Source: Sycobia sp. Sy_11 (taxonomy: Eukaryota; Arthropoda; Insecta; Hymenoptera; Epichrysomallidae). Taken from it: a stretch of 64,000 nucleotides of DNA. The position numbers and the translations under genes are program-made. Location of the stretch: positions 310,001 to 374,000 of the forward strand of contig JACCIC010000151.1 of the NCBI GenBank assembly GCA_018907035.1. Reading direction: 5' to 3'. The notes beneath the pieces are model-generated. The model searched no databases, was not told the DNA's origin, and was given only the letters and a program-made list of their open reading frames with translations. Positions 22,949 to 33,664 of this stretch are shown here, piece after piece; position 1 is the first letter of the stretch; each line of letters starts with the position of its first letter.

Positions 22949-23268
22949 CTAATTACTTTCTATATGCTGATGAAGATCGCAACATTGTTCGGAACTATGA
23001 AATATATTGCAAAAATTGATTGTTGAATTATAATTTGTGTACTGTTTTAACATATCGGCAATAGGTGCACCCGTGTCATCTTCCATAGTTTCCACATCCA
23101 CTTCATCATCAGAACTTTCTTGCTTCAAAAAAGCTATCTTTTCTTTGCTACATACTCTCTGATCTACAGATTGTGAATTTTTTATTACTGGATGGAAGGC
23201 CGATTTGTGCAAGTTTGACGTTAGTGGCTGAAATATACCGGTATGGGGACTTTGTGAAACTGTAGAAT
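22949..23268 (-). CDS. putative terminal exon of an unknown gene
   Basis: An open minus-strand frame runs from the exon edge at 23268 to the stop at 22949 (about 106 codons). It is preceded by an acceptor-like ATTGAATATTTACAG at 23269-23283. The protein is hydrophilic, with an acidic stretch QESSDDEVDVETMEDDTGA and no cysteine pattern, membrane segment or signal peptide. Its first codon is split (phase 1), which matches the phase of the donor at 23451. No family recognised; the acidic patch is common in nuclear regulators and in transposon-derived proteins. It could be the 3' exon of a host gene or of an unrecognised element. Confidence 0.35.
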
Positions 23269-23451
23269 CTGTAAATATTCAATAATAAATCTTATTCATC
23301 TATTTGATCATTTAAATACAATAATTTACATAAGATTTCATATAAACAATAAATAATTTGTTAATTATTGCAATATTTATGAGTTTAAATAGATTATATA
23401 TAGTATATGTATTTACTGTAAGATTAGTATACATTGGTTGTAATTGCGTAC

Positions 23452-23503
23452 CGATAAAGAATCTTTCTTCTTGTGTCTTTACAATCTGTATCTGCTCATT
23501 CTT
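23452..23503 (-). CDS. putative upstream exon of the same unknown gene
   Basis: On the minus strand the frame reads NEQIQIVKTQEERFFI and ends with a donor-like CG|GTACGC at 23446-23452, in phase 1, compatible with the acceptor at 23269. The implied intron is 183 bp (23269-23451), GT-AG. An in-frame TAA at 23504-23506 lies directly upstream, so the exon must start at one of the AG dinucleotides just inside it, or the gene is broken here. Very tentative. Confidence 0.25.
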
Positions 23504-23506
23504 TTA

Positions 23507-23815
23507 AAAACATAACTGAGACTGCTCATCTGTGAACTATTTCAGTGATGTTATATCTATTATTGTACTTAGTCGGATTTACTTCTTTCTTTCTGTGCAT
23601 TCTCAAATAATTATTTATAATAATAGATGCACATATTACATCGTTCTAACTAAATGGCCCAAGTTAAATACAACTCCTACTAATTCAACCCAATATGCGC
23701 TGAGGGCTTGATATGTATTTTGGTAAATCCAACATTAAGTATTTAAATGAAATTAATAATAACTCTTTTTTGGAAAAAATTGATATCTAATCTCTAAACT
23801 TATTTATATATAAAT
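23507..23815. other. non-coding gap before the large LTR element
   Basis: AT-rich, no motif recognised. The sequence adjoining the LTR (TATATATAAAT) is AT-rich, but I see no matching target duplication at the other end (GTATATT after 37595). Confidence 0.5.
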
Positions 23816-24890
23816 TGTGACGTCTGGGCATTTTACCCTTCCGTACACGGTACTCTTTATTTTTAGTACATACGTGTATTAATTCAATACACATATGGAC
23901 CTATTGTTCTAGGCAGTTTTGAGCCTGGAGTTGCCTCCACTAGCTCGGGAATGCCTAGTCGATTGCTTAATGGCAACTAACAATAAGATGATGGATTTTT
24001 ATGGAGGTTATGAAATCCTATGCTAGTTTTACATAGGCCAGAGTCCAAGGCTCTATTTGGATGCAATTTCCTCTTCTTTTGAAGGGGAAACTGAATCCGC
24101 CTCGGCCTACCGACCTATTTCCCTATTTACTAAGGATGTATGGCTGATAAACTAGGGGGATGTTCAGTCCTACCACATAGGAGGACCAGACACTTCCCCG
24201 GAAAAAGGAGATTGAAAGAAAAGGGAGAGAGAGAAATATTAGATTTTTTATTTTTTAAATAATAATGAATTTTAATTCTTACTTGTATACGGCGACAGAG
24301 AGAGGACTTACGGGAGACTTCTTGATTAAACGCTGCTGACTGAAAACTGCTGACTGAATGAATTTTGTGGAAAAATCGGGGCTTTATATACCCGATTTTT
24401 CCATGATCATCCGCAATCCCTCTCTCTGCTCCTCGTTTTTATAGCTTTTTTTATTACATTGTTTACTTTGTTTATTTTTAGCCTTAATACCAGTATAAAC
24501 AATTAAATTTTATCATAAACATTCGTTATAATTTTTGTCTTAAATATTTGTTGTATTAGAAATGTAATTCAATTGTTTAAAGTGTTAGTTTTACTATAAA
24601 ATAAACATTGAAAATTGTACACTAGCGCATCGCTAATGTACATATTTCGTTACCTATGAGACCTTCATCGGAGAAACATACGCTTCTGACGTATGATATT
24701 GCGCAAGCCAACGTCTTATTTCGGCGGTATTATGAAATTGTTTTTCCTCGCCCAAATAAGATGATGACATGTTAGATGAAATTCGGTCATTTTAGTTTCG
24801 ATTCTTATTCTACAAAACTGTATTTATATATATATTTATTTATATATATACATATTTATTTAATGATATATTATTATATTATATATTTTT

Positions 24891-24942
<52 letters not shown>

Positions 24943-25060
24943 CTTTACCATTATATATTATTTTTAAACTCTAGTTTACATTTATACGTATGTGAATATA
25001 TATATATTTACAATGTTTAAATTAATATTATTTTATTGAAATTATTAGCTCGCTGTTACA
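23816..25060 (-). repeat. 3' LTR of the large element
   Basis: About 1.25 kb, bounded by TGTGACG (plus, 23816) and GTTACA (25060). Because the genes lie on minus, this is the 3' LTR. Just inside it the minus strand reads GCAAGGGG, a short polypurine tract; a longer purine run (GGGGAGGAAAAATAAAAAAAA) lies about 110 bp further upstream. It contains a (TA)n tract (24896-24938). Confidence 0.85.
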
Positions 25061-25436
25061 CCCCTTGCGTAAGACGGTTGTTAGAAGTATGAAAACAATC
25101 GTTCGCCTCTTTTAAGGTAATGAGGCGTTACATAGTATACATATGACAAAAAGTATAAAAAAATTTTTTTTTTTTATTTTTCCTCCCCATTCGATCTTCG
25201 CATTTGCCCAGAGCAATGTGTCTGTGAACGAGGAAAAACCTAAGGAAAGAAAACCCAGTGGGAAAATTCTGTCTAATTCTAGAAAAGTCGCGTGAGTTGA
25301 GGATTTATTTTTATGGTTTTGCAGAAAGAAACGTTTGTTTTTCTTTTGTCTCGTCGTTAGTTGTTAGTTCTGGTTCTGGCTTGGGTTCCGGTTCTGGCTC
25401 TGGTTGAGCGATCATTTCGTAACTGTTTCTTGCCTC

Positions 25437-27272
25437 TTATTTCGTCGATGGTTGTTTGAGAGATATGAAGAAGTCTACGGCTGTGCTCCAAATGGCTGAC
25501 AATAGGTATATGGACCAACCGTATACACGATGAAGGGCGTATCCGTTGAGGACAAACCCTATGAACGATTTTATTACGTGTATGATCACCAGGACTGCTA
25601 TTATCCCCGCGCTTGCGGATCCAAAGGTGATAAATTTATTCCATATTTTTTTCCAAGCAGAATTTACTAAATTATCCATGGTGTCTTCATTTATGAAGTG
25701 CGATATCGTGCTACCGCTCGTCACTCGAGATTCGTGCATTTCGTGTGCTGCGTTATTCAACAATGCAGCTGTTTCTGCTGGAAACATAATTCATTCCTTT
25801 AGTTTTTCTAAATCTTTACTGGAGTAGATTCCAGATGTTGCTAGGCTGATTGGATTAATGTATTTCCATGTCAGCTGAGTCATGGGCTTTAAGGTTGTGG
25901 GTTCTCTTGCCTCGGTCGGTTTTGGTGCCAATTTGTACCATTCGCTATCAATACGGTAATATGATGGTAGCACTTGGTTACAGGGAACTCTAGTCCCTCG
26001 AGTTTTTAGGATGTGTGTTTTTGGTGTGAGAAAGAGGGTTGTGTTTTGTCTTACAACTCTCAGCTCGGTGTAACAATTATCGCCGTGATCTATCTTAACT
26101 TCCACTGGTATACATTTTAGCAGGTGTACCACTTCGCCGGCTACTACAGCCATATAGCCAGGACCTTTCATTATGTTATACGCAAATTGGTCGGGACTTT
26201 GTGTAGCAATAGCGAGTGCGTTTTTTAGCGCGATCTGTTCTACCCGACATCGCTCTGTCACTATGTTGCGGTATAAGTTAAGCATTTGTTTTTTTACATG
26301 TTTTTCCAGATATACCAATTTTGCATTTACATAAGCGAAAATATCCAGATTACTACTAGATAACGCACCTTTTTTCGCAAACGTTACACCCTGTTTAGTT
26401 TCGAAGATAACTAGTTTTGGGTGTTCTGTTCTTATTATAGTATAACCGCATACCTTTTCTTCGGACAATTTACTTAATGCGAACGTTAATTTTTGATCTG
26501 AAAAAGAATAGATTACGTCTTGATCTATCTGAGGGTTAGTCATTTTTATTGCATGACCCTCGAATAATACGCCGTATTCATTAAAGTGGCAATCATTATT
26601 AGGGACCGATTCCCAGAAGGTATATCCATCTTTTGCGTCTATGCAGAATTTTCCCGATAGTGGAGATGATGTTCCCGATTGTAGATGAATTTTGTCATCT
26701 TGTAAGTTTACTCGAGCCGATTGTTGCGATAGGGTGATTTTAAGGGTTCCTTGTACAATAACAGAGTTCCAAGTTCCATAAGGGTCGCTATAGTAGGCTC
26801 CCTCGCAAGTTCCGTCGTTACTTATGCTTCCGGCGTAGGTCATCGAATATGTGTTTTTTTGGTTAATTCTGACCCCGTTTATAATGTGATTTTGTCCGAA
26901 GTTGATTATCCCAGATAAATGTAATTGTAAACAACTATCTCTACTGTCGTCATACAAGTATTCCATTTCGCCGTTATTAACAATGGAGTTATGCGAATGC
27001 ATCCCGCAGTAATAGATGGTTCTCCGTACCTCTATTTTATATTGTAATGCTTTGGTTTCTTGAAAATCGTTGATTTGAAGTAGCTATATATAGGCAAGTT
27101 GGCTTATAGGGTGGAGTTGAGGAAAATTGCATTCCCCGACGTCTAATAACGACATGGTTGTTATATTCATGGTGTTAGATCCGCAATCGTATCCTATCAT
27201 TATTTTTGTTGGGGCCACGAAAAATAAGGTAAAAAGTATCATGTGTAGGGATATCATCTTTTCTGAAATCAT
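25437..27272 (-). pseudogene. envelope glycoprotein, chuvirus-type, two in-frame stops
   Basis: One minus-strand frame of 612 codons, broken only by a TAG at 27084-27086 and a TGA at 25791-25793. The N-terminus has a hydrophobic signal-like segment (ISLHMILFTLFFVA) followed by MIGYDCGSNTMNITTM. The middle carries Cys pairs and the segment YSDPYGTWNSV. Near the C-terminus there is a hydrophobic membrane segment (SASAGIIAVLVIIHVIKSF) and a short tail. The DCG start, the YSDPYGTW segment and the lack of a furin site with an adjacent fusion peptide resemble glycoproteins of chuviruses (Jingchuvirales), known as endogenous copies in arthropods, rather than the baculovirus-F-like Env of classic errantiviruses. 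Position after integrase is that of a retroviral env. Family call moderately sure. Confidence 0.65.
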
Positions 27273-27745
27273 AAAGAGGTTAGTTGTGTAATCTGAAAAG
27301 TAAGATAATTATGACATAAGAAAGAATGAAACCGATTGCAAGTTCGACCTTGATCAACTGAAAAATATAGAATTTAATTGCGCGTAAATTGAATGCGTTT
27401 GTCTAACATTTTCCTTCTTTCTTAAGGTCAGGTCGTGCGTTATATTACTCTTATAAACAATATTCTTATGTCTATTGTATTGATGTGACTTTCTCGTATC
27501 TTGTTAGCTCAAATTCTAGGATGATCACCCTTTTGATCTTTTTGATACGGTAGAAAGTTTTATTCGCCTACTTCTATTGCTTAATGATCTAATATTATCG
27601 TAAGGTTAGTATAAAGGGTATGAAGCGTTAGGTAGTAAAGCGGACGATGAGAAAGTTATTTCATAAGGTTTATATATTACTTTTTTTTATAACTTTTAAA
27701 TGTTTAAGGTACTAGAAGCCATTTTCTAGCTAAAGGAGACACTGA
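27273..27745. other. non-coding gap between integrase and env
   Basis: 473 bp without a sustained frame on minus. A spliced env message would need an acceptor here or earlier; I cannot single one out. Confidence 0.5.
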
Positions 27746-28850
27746 TTAATCTGGTTTCTCCTGTTCTTTCTGTCTACCTTTTTTCTTTTGAGCTGTTGTT
27801 TCTTTATTTATGTAAGAGATGCGAAGTCTATTCGCATGAACGATTTTACTGCTTTTATTTACTTGGATCCTAATATTATTCTTGTTTAATACTTCTAGTG
27901 TCTTATGAGATCCAGAGTAATGGTTTCCAAATTTATTTGGTTTAGGTCCAGATAATAGGAATACATAATCTCCTATTTTAAAATTCTGTGGATTAATTTT
28001 TCTGTCGTAATATTTCTTCGAACGAAATTTTGAGGATACTAGATTGTCATAGGCTAATTTCTGGATTCCATTCAACCGTGTGACTAAGTCGACTAAATAT
28101 CGCTTGTACGTGGGTAGTAAGTCTCCTTCTCTTAAAGGATCGATAGAAGGCAACCTGGCGATTCTACCTAAAATTAATTCATATGGTGTATGCTTGGTGC
28201 TTTCTTGGACACAAGTGTTATAATTTAAAATGGCTATGTCTAACCAACTGTCCCATTCCTCGTCGTTGGTGGTGTATTGTTTTAAGAACTCGCCCAAAAC
28301 GTGATGTGAGCGTTCTAGCGATCCATTGGATTGCGGGTGGAAAGCGGTTGTCCGTAGTTTCTTTATTTTAAACCGTTTAGCTATGCGGTTCATTAAGCTA
28401 CTAAGGAAATTTTTCCCTTGGTCTGTAAGAATGATTTTTGGTGTTCCGAAGGTGCAAATAAATGTTTTTATAAAAGAATCTGCTATGGTAGTGGACAGTG
28501 TATCTGGTAAGGGAATTGCTACGCAGAATTTAGAGAACTGATCTTGCATTGTCAAGATGTATTCGTTCCCAAGTTTAGTAGGGGTTAATGGCCCTACGAC
28601 ATCTAAAGCTATTTTATAAAAGGGTGTACCAGGGGTATCGGTGATCACCATTGGTTGTTTGGTCTTTAATCTCACTAGTTTTTTGACTTGACAATCTAAA
28701 CACTGTTGTATTCTTCTTTGAATGTCTTCCTTTAAGTTATTCCAATAATACTTCTGTTTGATTCGATTATATGTCTTGGACACTCCTCTATGTCCTCCTA
28801 TTGGTGACTTATGTAACTCGTAAAAAATTTCATCCCTCTTTTCCTTTAAG
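27746..28850 (-). pseudogene. Gypsy integrase, mostly intact frame
   Basis: The continuous frame from 28783 to 27746 (345 codons) includes the zinc-binding Cys pair (RRIQQCLDCQVKK). The catalytic core has IALDVVGPL (Asp), KIILTDQGKNF (Asp) and NGSLERSHHVL (Glu), so the DD35E triad is present. The C-terminal part includes KFRSKKYYDRKINPQNFKIG and GSHKTLEVLNKNNIRI (GPY/F-like barrel), then a very basic tail. The His pair of the N-terminal zinc site lies just upstream (ELHKSPIGGHRG, about 28790-28825) in the same frame, which loses contact with the upstream spacer by a frameshift near 28850. Integrates the element cDNA. Integrase itself looks structurally complete. Confidence 0.85.
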
Positions 28851-29705
28851 GGTGTCAGTGCAAATGATAATTTTAATCGGGGAGTTCGTAAAGGATGCCT
28901 TTATTGTTTCAAGAATGTCTTGCCATTCTATGTTTTCAATGTTCTTGCTTTTGGCAATGCAAATAAGGTTTTCTCCTATTTTGATTAGAATTTCCTTTAA
29001 GATCGACAAAGTTTTGCTTATATTGGTTTTTATTATAGTCATGGATATGGGTATTTCTCCTCGTATGCATAATGCGAAGAGGTTTTTGCAGTGCGACCCT
29101 TTTATTTGTTGGACATCTCCAACATCCATTGGATTAATGTTTATGCCATTGTTTTCCAGTAGTTTTTTAGCTCCGTCGTCACAGGGCTTTCCATCGCTAG
29201 TTACAAAGAAAACGATGTTATCTTTGCGGTGGCATATTAAATCTTTGGTTTCTATTACCTTGCTTCTTTCAACCTCGTATTCCTTGTCGTGATTGAGGCT
29301 AACTGACGAATCGATGGAGGATATTGATTTTGTCTCTTCTGGCTGATCAGCGGTTATCAGTTGGGGTAAAGCTGTTGGTTCAGCCTCAAACTCTTCGTGT
29401 GATTCCGGTTCGCTTTCGGCATAACAAGGCGCCTGTAGAACCGTGTCACGCGTGGGCCTTTTTCTTATCGGAGATTTTGAGTTAGTTTCCCCTTGCGTAA
29501 TATCCTTTGTTCTTTTGTTTTCGATTATTGGTAAAGGAAATTTTCCGGATTCCCCTTGCGTAATCTTTTTAGGTCGTCCTCTCTTCTTTGGTTGTGTAGT
29601 TATCTTTGGATTTGATTTATTTTTATCCGTGCGTCCTGACGCATTACTGAGTTCTCGTCCTGATCTCGTCACGATCTTTGTTGTGACTATTTCAGGTGGA
29701 TTTCG
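28830..29705 (-). pseudogene. pol spacer between RNase H and integrase, with AT-hook
   Basis: A frame of about 290 codons. The N-terminal part is very basic and carries TQPKKRGRPKKITQGE, an AT-hook-like RGRP motif. The middle is acidic and Ser/Glu-rich (SEPESHEEFEAEP). The C-terminal ~130 residues (LICHRKDNIVFFVTSDGKP to IIICTDTLKGKEG) look folded and resemble the small domain found in this place in insect Gypsy/17.6-type polyproteins. It is in frame with RNase H across a TAA at 29706-29708 and shifted from integrase near 28850. The AT-hook may help tether the integration complex to AT-rich DNA; that is inference. Confidence 0.6.
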
Positions 29706-31127
29706 TTATAATGCGTCTGCGTTAGAATTTAGTTTTCCTGGTTTATACAAGACGGTATAATCATATTCGGAGAGTTTGAACCGCCATTTTTGTACTCGCA
29801 TATTCAGGTCTGCTGATTTAAACCAAACTAAGGGTTGATGATCAGTGATGATTGTTATTTTCCTTCCATATACGTAGGAACGAAATGCCTGCACGCTATG
29901 TATGGCTGCTAAGGCTTCCATTTCGTAAACCTCGTATTTAAGTTCTGCATTGCGTAAAACTCTAGAAGTATATGCTATGGGCCCATCTTTCCCTATTTCT
30001 CCCTGGGACATAATACCTCCTATAGCGTACCCTGAGGCATCAGTTGTTATATTAAATAGTTGAGTAAGGTCGGGGAATTGTAATAAGGGCGCATTGCATA
30101 GAATGTCTTTTAAAGTGTGAAAGGCTTCTTCGGTTTTGTTCGACCATTCAAATGTTATGTCTTTTTGCAGCAATTTTGTTAATGGCTTTGCAATTGCAGC
30201 GAATGTTTCAATAAATCTGCGGTAATATCCGGCTAAACCAAGAAACTATCGCACGTTCTTTGCGTTTTTCGGTTGTGGGAAGTCTTTTACAGCTTCTATC
30301 TTTTTTTCGTCGGGACTAAGTCCTTTTTCACTCAAACGATATCCTAGATAATTCACTTCTCTTTTCAAAAATTCGCACTTGTCGGTTTGTAACTTCAATC
30401 CGGCGTCTAGAAGTCTGTTTAATAGTAGCCTCAATTTTCTATCATGTTCTGCCAGTGTGTTTGCTTATATCACAATGTCGTCCAAGTACACAAACAATTC
30501 TCTGCCTTGTAGTCCTCTTAATAAGGTGTCCATTAACCTTTGAAAAGTGGCGGGTGCATTTTTTAACCCAAAAGGCATACGAATGAATTGATAGTGTCCA
30601 AACGGCGTACTGAAAGCTGTTTTATTTGCATCTCTCGGGTCCATCTTAATTTAGTGAAACCCTGATGCAAGGTCTAGTACGGAGTAATATTTTGCACCTC
30701 CTACTTGGTCAAATATCTCAGTGATATTCGGCAGTGGATATGCATCGCTTACCGTTTTTTCATTCAAAGCTCTGTAATCGAGCACCATTCGCCATCTTGG
30801 TCGACCTTGTGAGTCTGCTTTCTTCTTTAGGATCCAAATTGGTCTATTAAATGGAGAATCGGAGTTCTCTATCACCCCTTGGTTTAATAAATCATTCACC
30901 TGTCTATCTATTTTTTCTTTGAGCGAGTGAGGAAACTTGTATTGTCGTGCATTGATTGGTTCTTCATCTGTGGTTTTTATTCTATGAGTTATAGTATCTG
31001 TTCCAGGCAATGAATCTCCGGGTAGAAAGAAAATATCGCGATTTTTTTCGACTAAGTGCTGTACATATTCTTTTTCGGCTTCATTAAGGTGATCTGTCCG
31101 TATTATATTCCTTATAGATGCGGTTTA
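29706..31127 (-). pseudogene. Gypsy reverse transcriptase and RNase H, four nonsense codons
   Basis: RT begins near 31000 with ITHRIKTTDEEPINARQYKF and RPRWRMVLDYRALNEKT. The active-site box FVYLDDIVI (YxDD) lies at about 30474-30500, and LQTDKCEFLKREVNYLGYRL follows. RNase H then shows LFNITTDASGYAIGG (Asp), the YEVYEMEALAAI segment (Glu) and ITIITDHQPLVWF (Asp). In-frame stops: 31125-31127, 30651-30653, 30465-30467, 30246-30248, and 29706-29708 at the RNase H end. The catalytic residues themselves are retained. Copies element RNA into DNA and degrades the RNA strand; broken here. Confidence 0.88.
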
Positions 31128-31514
31128 CACGGAAGTTAAGCTCTCCATGGGGAAAACTGTGCCTTCATTATTTACTCCCTTTGAGGGGATATTCAGTTCT
31201 TCAAATATTAGTTGTTGCGTAAGTGAATAAAGCGTCTTTGTGGATATACTCTCATTATCGAAGTAATTATTTAAAAATTCATTTGTATCATTATCATCTA
31301 TGTGTAACAATTCTTCGTTCAGCCTTTGTTGTTCGTCGTCTGTTTCGCTCTCGTCGCTCTTACTTTCGGTAGATGCGTTCGCGAGCAGCGAGTCTACTGT
31401 ATATTCTGTTCCTCCTACTTCCATTTGTGCGTCTACATTTTTGTGAAGTATCCCCGGTGACACAAATTCAATTGGTTGGTCATGTATGAAGAAACTCAAG
31501 TCGTTCCGTCTCAT
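31125..31514 (-). pseudogene. acidic linker between protease and RT
   Basis: About 129 codons, in frame with RT across the stop at 31125. The frame overlaps the second protease by about 35 bp in another frame (shift around 31490). The middle is strongly acidic (ESKSDESETDDEQQRLNEEL). No domain recognised. It is presumably a polyprotein linker. Confidence 0.55.
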
Positions 31515-31845
31515 AATTTAATGTTACTCGAACGTCACTTAAATATCGTGCTCCTAAAATACCAGAATATGGTATTGGAAATTGATCGGAGACGACGTGG
31601 AAACAAGAGATTCCTCTCAAAACTTTAAATTTTAAAGTTCCTAGGGTGGAAAATTGTTCTGAGCTTATTCCCCTCAAGAGTCCTTTCTGTGAGTCATCGA
31701 TTTTGAACTGATGGGGTATGGTTCCTATTTTTATTAGATTTCCTTCAGATCCTGTGTCCACTAGAAATCTACATTCGCCGCCCAGAGGGTTCTTGGTAAT
31801 CACGGTAGGAAGTAATTCCGTTTCTTGTTCGACATGGATATTCAC
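31480..31845 (-). pseudogene. second retropepsin domain (DTG)
   Basis: CRFLVDTGSEGNLIKIG contains the aspartic protease active site DTG. FPIPYSGILGARYL matches the flap-distal ILG motif of retropepsins. About 120 residues, normal for a single retroviral-type protease, which works as a dimer. It follows another, similar domain in the same frame, separated by 24 codons and one stop (31918-31920). Confidence 0.8.
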
Positions 31846-31917
31846 AATACTAAATGTAGGGATGTCTAAGGTTTCATTTCCTAGTCGTAAGTTCGTCGTC
31901 TGGCCAGGTATGATGAA

Positions 31918-32319
31918 TTATTTATGGCTAAAGATTAGTTCGGCGTTGGTATCTGTTAAGAATTCTGATCCTATAATTCCATTGTAAGGAATAGGAAAAT
32001 CGTCTGATACTACAAGAAGTTCGATTCTTTGCCCGGCGATTTTTAATGGTACGGTACCTAGGGTTGTTTCTTTACTATCTCCTACTCCTGTTAGTGTGTA
32101 AATTTTTGATTCGTTTATGTGTGCCCCTTTTGGTATTGATTCTATTTTGATAATGCTTACTTCGGATCCACTGTCTATCATAAAAGAAAGAAGATATTGT
32201 GGCCCGAACTGAACCTCTACGTATGGGACGTAGTTGCTTATTGTGGCTCCGAGGGTATTAGTTCGCCTAGCAGATTCGATAATTGGTTTGTGTTCATTGA
32301 GCGCGTTTGTCTGTCGCAA
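31918..32319 (-). pseudogene. first retropepsin domain (DSG)
   Basis: LLSFMIDSGSEVSIIKIE carries the active site DSG, and FPIPYNGIIGSEFLTDT the hydrophobic-hydrophobic-Gly motif. It is clearly related to the domain just downstream (shared pattern VVSD.FPIPY.GI.G). The pol frame opens just upstream, after a TAG near 32330, so gag and pol were in different frames, joined either by frameshifting or in another way now obscured. Confidence 0.8.
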
Positions 32320-32351
32320 GTCCCCCTATTCGCGCTCTCGTTCTGGAGACT

Positions 32352-33060
32352 TCATCCATTTCCCTGATTATATTGCCGCTTTCGACATTCCGATATTGTG
32401 TGCCCTGGGTACTTGCAGTAAGCACACGTGGGTCTGTTAGAACTGGTTGCGGTTTGTTGAGCGGGATCGCGTACGCTACATGTAGCTTCAGAGTGCCCTA
32501 ACCTTCCACATTTTTGGCATTTCGGAATCGGTTTTTGTTTATTCATTTGATTCGTTGGACAGAAGTTAGCTGTATAGCCAGGCTTATTGCATAGCTGGCA
32601 TGTTATAGACGAGGGTCTATTGCTACTTCTGCAGTCGCGGGCATTATGACCGATTGTGTTACATGCTTGACACATGATCGTTGCGAAGCACTGATAGGTG
32701 GTATGATTTGACCGTCCACAAGTTCGGCATAATAGCGTTTGGCTTGGTCTGAGTCTGTTCCGACATTCTGCGAACGTATGACCTATTATATTGCAGTAGC
32801 TGCAAGGGGTATTTCTCGGAAGAGTTAGATTGTTTATCTGTCTGGGGTAAATATTTTGTTTATTAGGTTTATGGCGTATTTCTTGCCTCCTAAATAAATT
32901 CTCTCGAGCTTCGAGTCTTCGTTCTACTGTTATCGCGTCTTTTACTACGTCTTCGATAGCTTCATTCTCTTTCAGTCTAGTCTCGATTTCGGGTTTTAAT
33001 CCTAGTCGAAAACATTCTATGATTGTTTTTTCGATGCTGCGCTAGAAGGCAGGTGTATTT
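32352..33060 (-). pseudogene. gag C-terminal part with six zinc knuckles
   Basis: Reading on minus from about 33060: capsid end (SIEKTIIECFRLGLKPEIE, KENEAIEDVVKDAITVERR), then six Cys-rich knuckles: CSYCNIIGHTFAEC, CRTCGRSNHTTYQC, CQACNTIGHNARDC, CQLCNKPGYTANFC, CQKCGRLGHSEATC, CAYCKYPGHTISEC. Five follow CX2CX4HX4C; the fourth has Tyr in place of His. They would bind RNA during packaging. The frame ends at 32352-32354. Upstream it meets a TAG at about 33043 and a TAA at about 33085, so the rest of the capsid is lost or displaced. Most Gypsy Gags have one or two knuckles. Confidence 0.8.
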
Positions 33061-33664
33061 GATGCCTTGTATTCATTCGATTTTTAATGTATATGTGTAT
33101 AAATGTGTCTCCCTTTTTATTTATACGGTTGTGAGGCAGTTGCGTATGACTACCGTTTGTTTTGATATTTGATTAATTAGATTTTCTCTCTCTACTTCTC
33201 CAATTGATTTGTTTAAATTATTTTTAATTGTTTCCTCAACCTTCACCTGTTTATTTTAATATATATTTGTTCGTAAATTGCCTGTTACGAGATATATATT
33301 GATTAGTAATATCGTTTCGTAAATTTTTGTGATGATTCAGTGAATAATTTTCGACCGAGAGGCAGTTGCGCGTGCTTATCGTTTGTAGCTCAGAGGCTTT
33401 GGTGCTTGGTCGTATTAATTTAAATTTCTGACCGAGAGGCAGTTGCGCGTGGCTATTGTTTGTAGCTCAGAGGCTTTGGTACTTGGTCGTATTAATTTAT
33501 TTTGTGTTTTTTTTTTTTTTTTAAATCCTTTCGAATGGTGAGGTTGGGTTATTCATTTGTTTAATTTATAGCATCCCGATTTGTTATGTTATGTTCTTTC
33601 GTCCCCCTTTTTTTTATCATTAAATTAATTTTTGATTATTTAATCTCACTTCTATTCGTGAGGT
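33061..33664. other. broken gag region with tandem repeat
   Basis: No sustained minus-strand frame, although capsid sequence would be expected here. It contains two direct 77-bp units (33353-33429, 33430-33499; GACCGAGAGGCAGTTGCGCG, then TAGCTCAGAGGCTTTGG) and a diverged third piece near 33133 (GAGGCAGTTGCGTATGACTACCG). A run of about 15 T (A on minus) follows at 33507-33521. Confidence 0.6.

Noticed and set aside
25546..25827. Plus-strand frame opposite env
   Set aside because: Antisense shadow of the glycoprotein frame. Similar shadows at 28771-29292 and 31718-31987 were also dropped.
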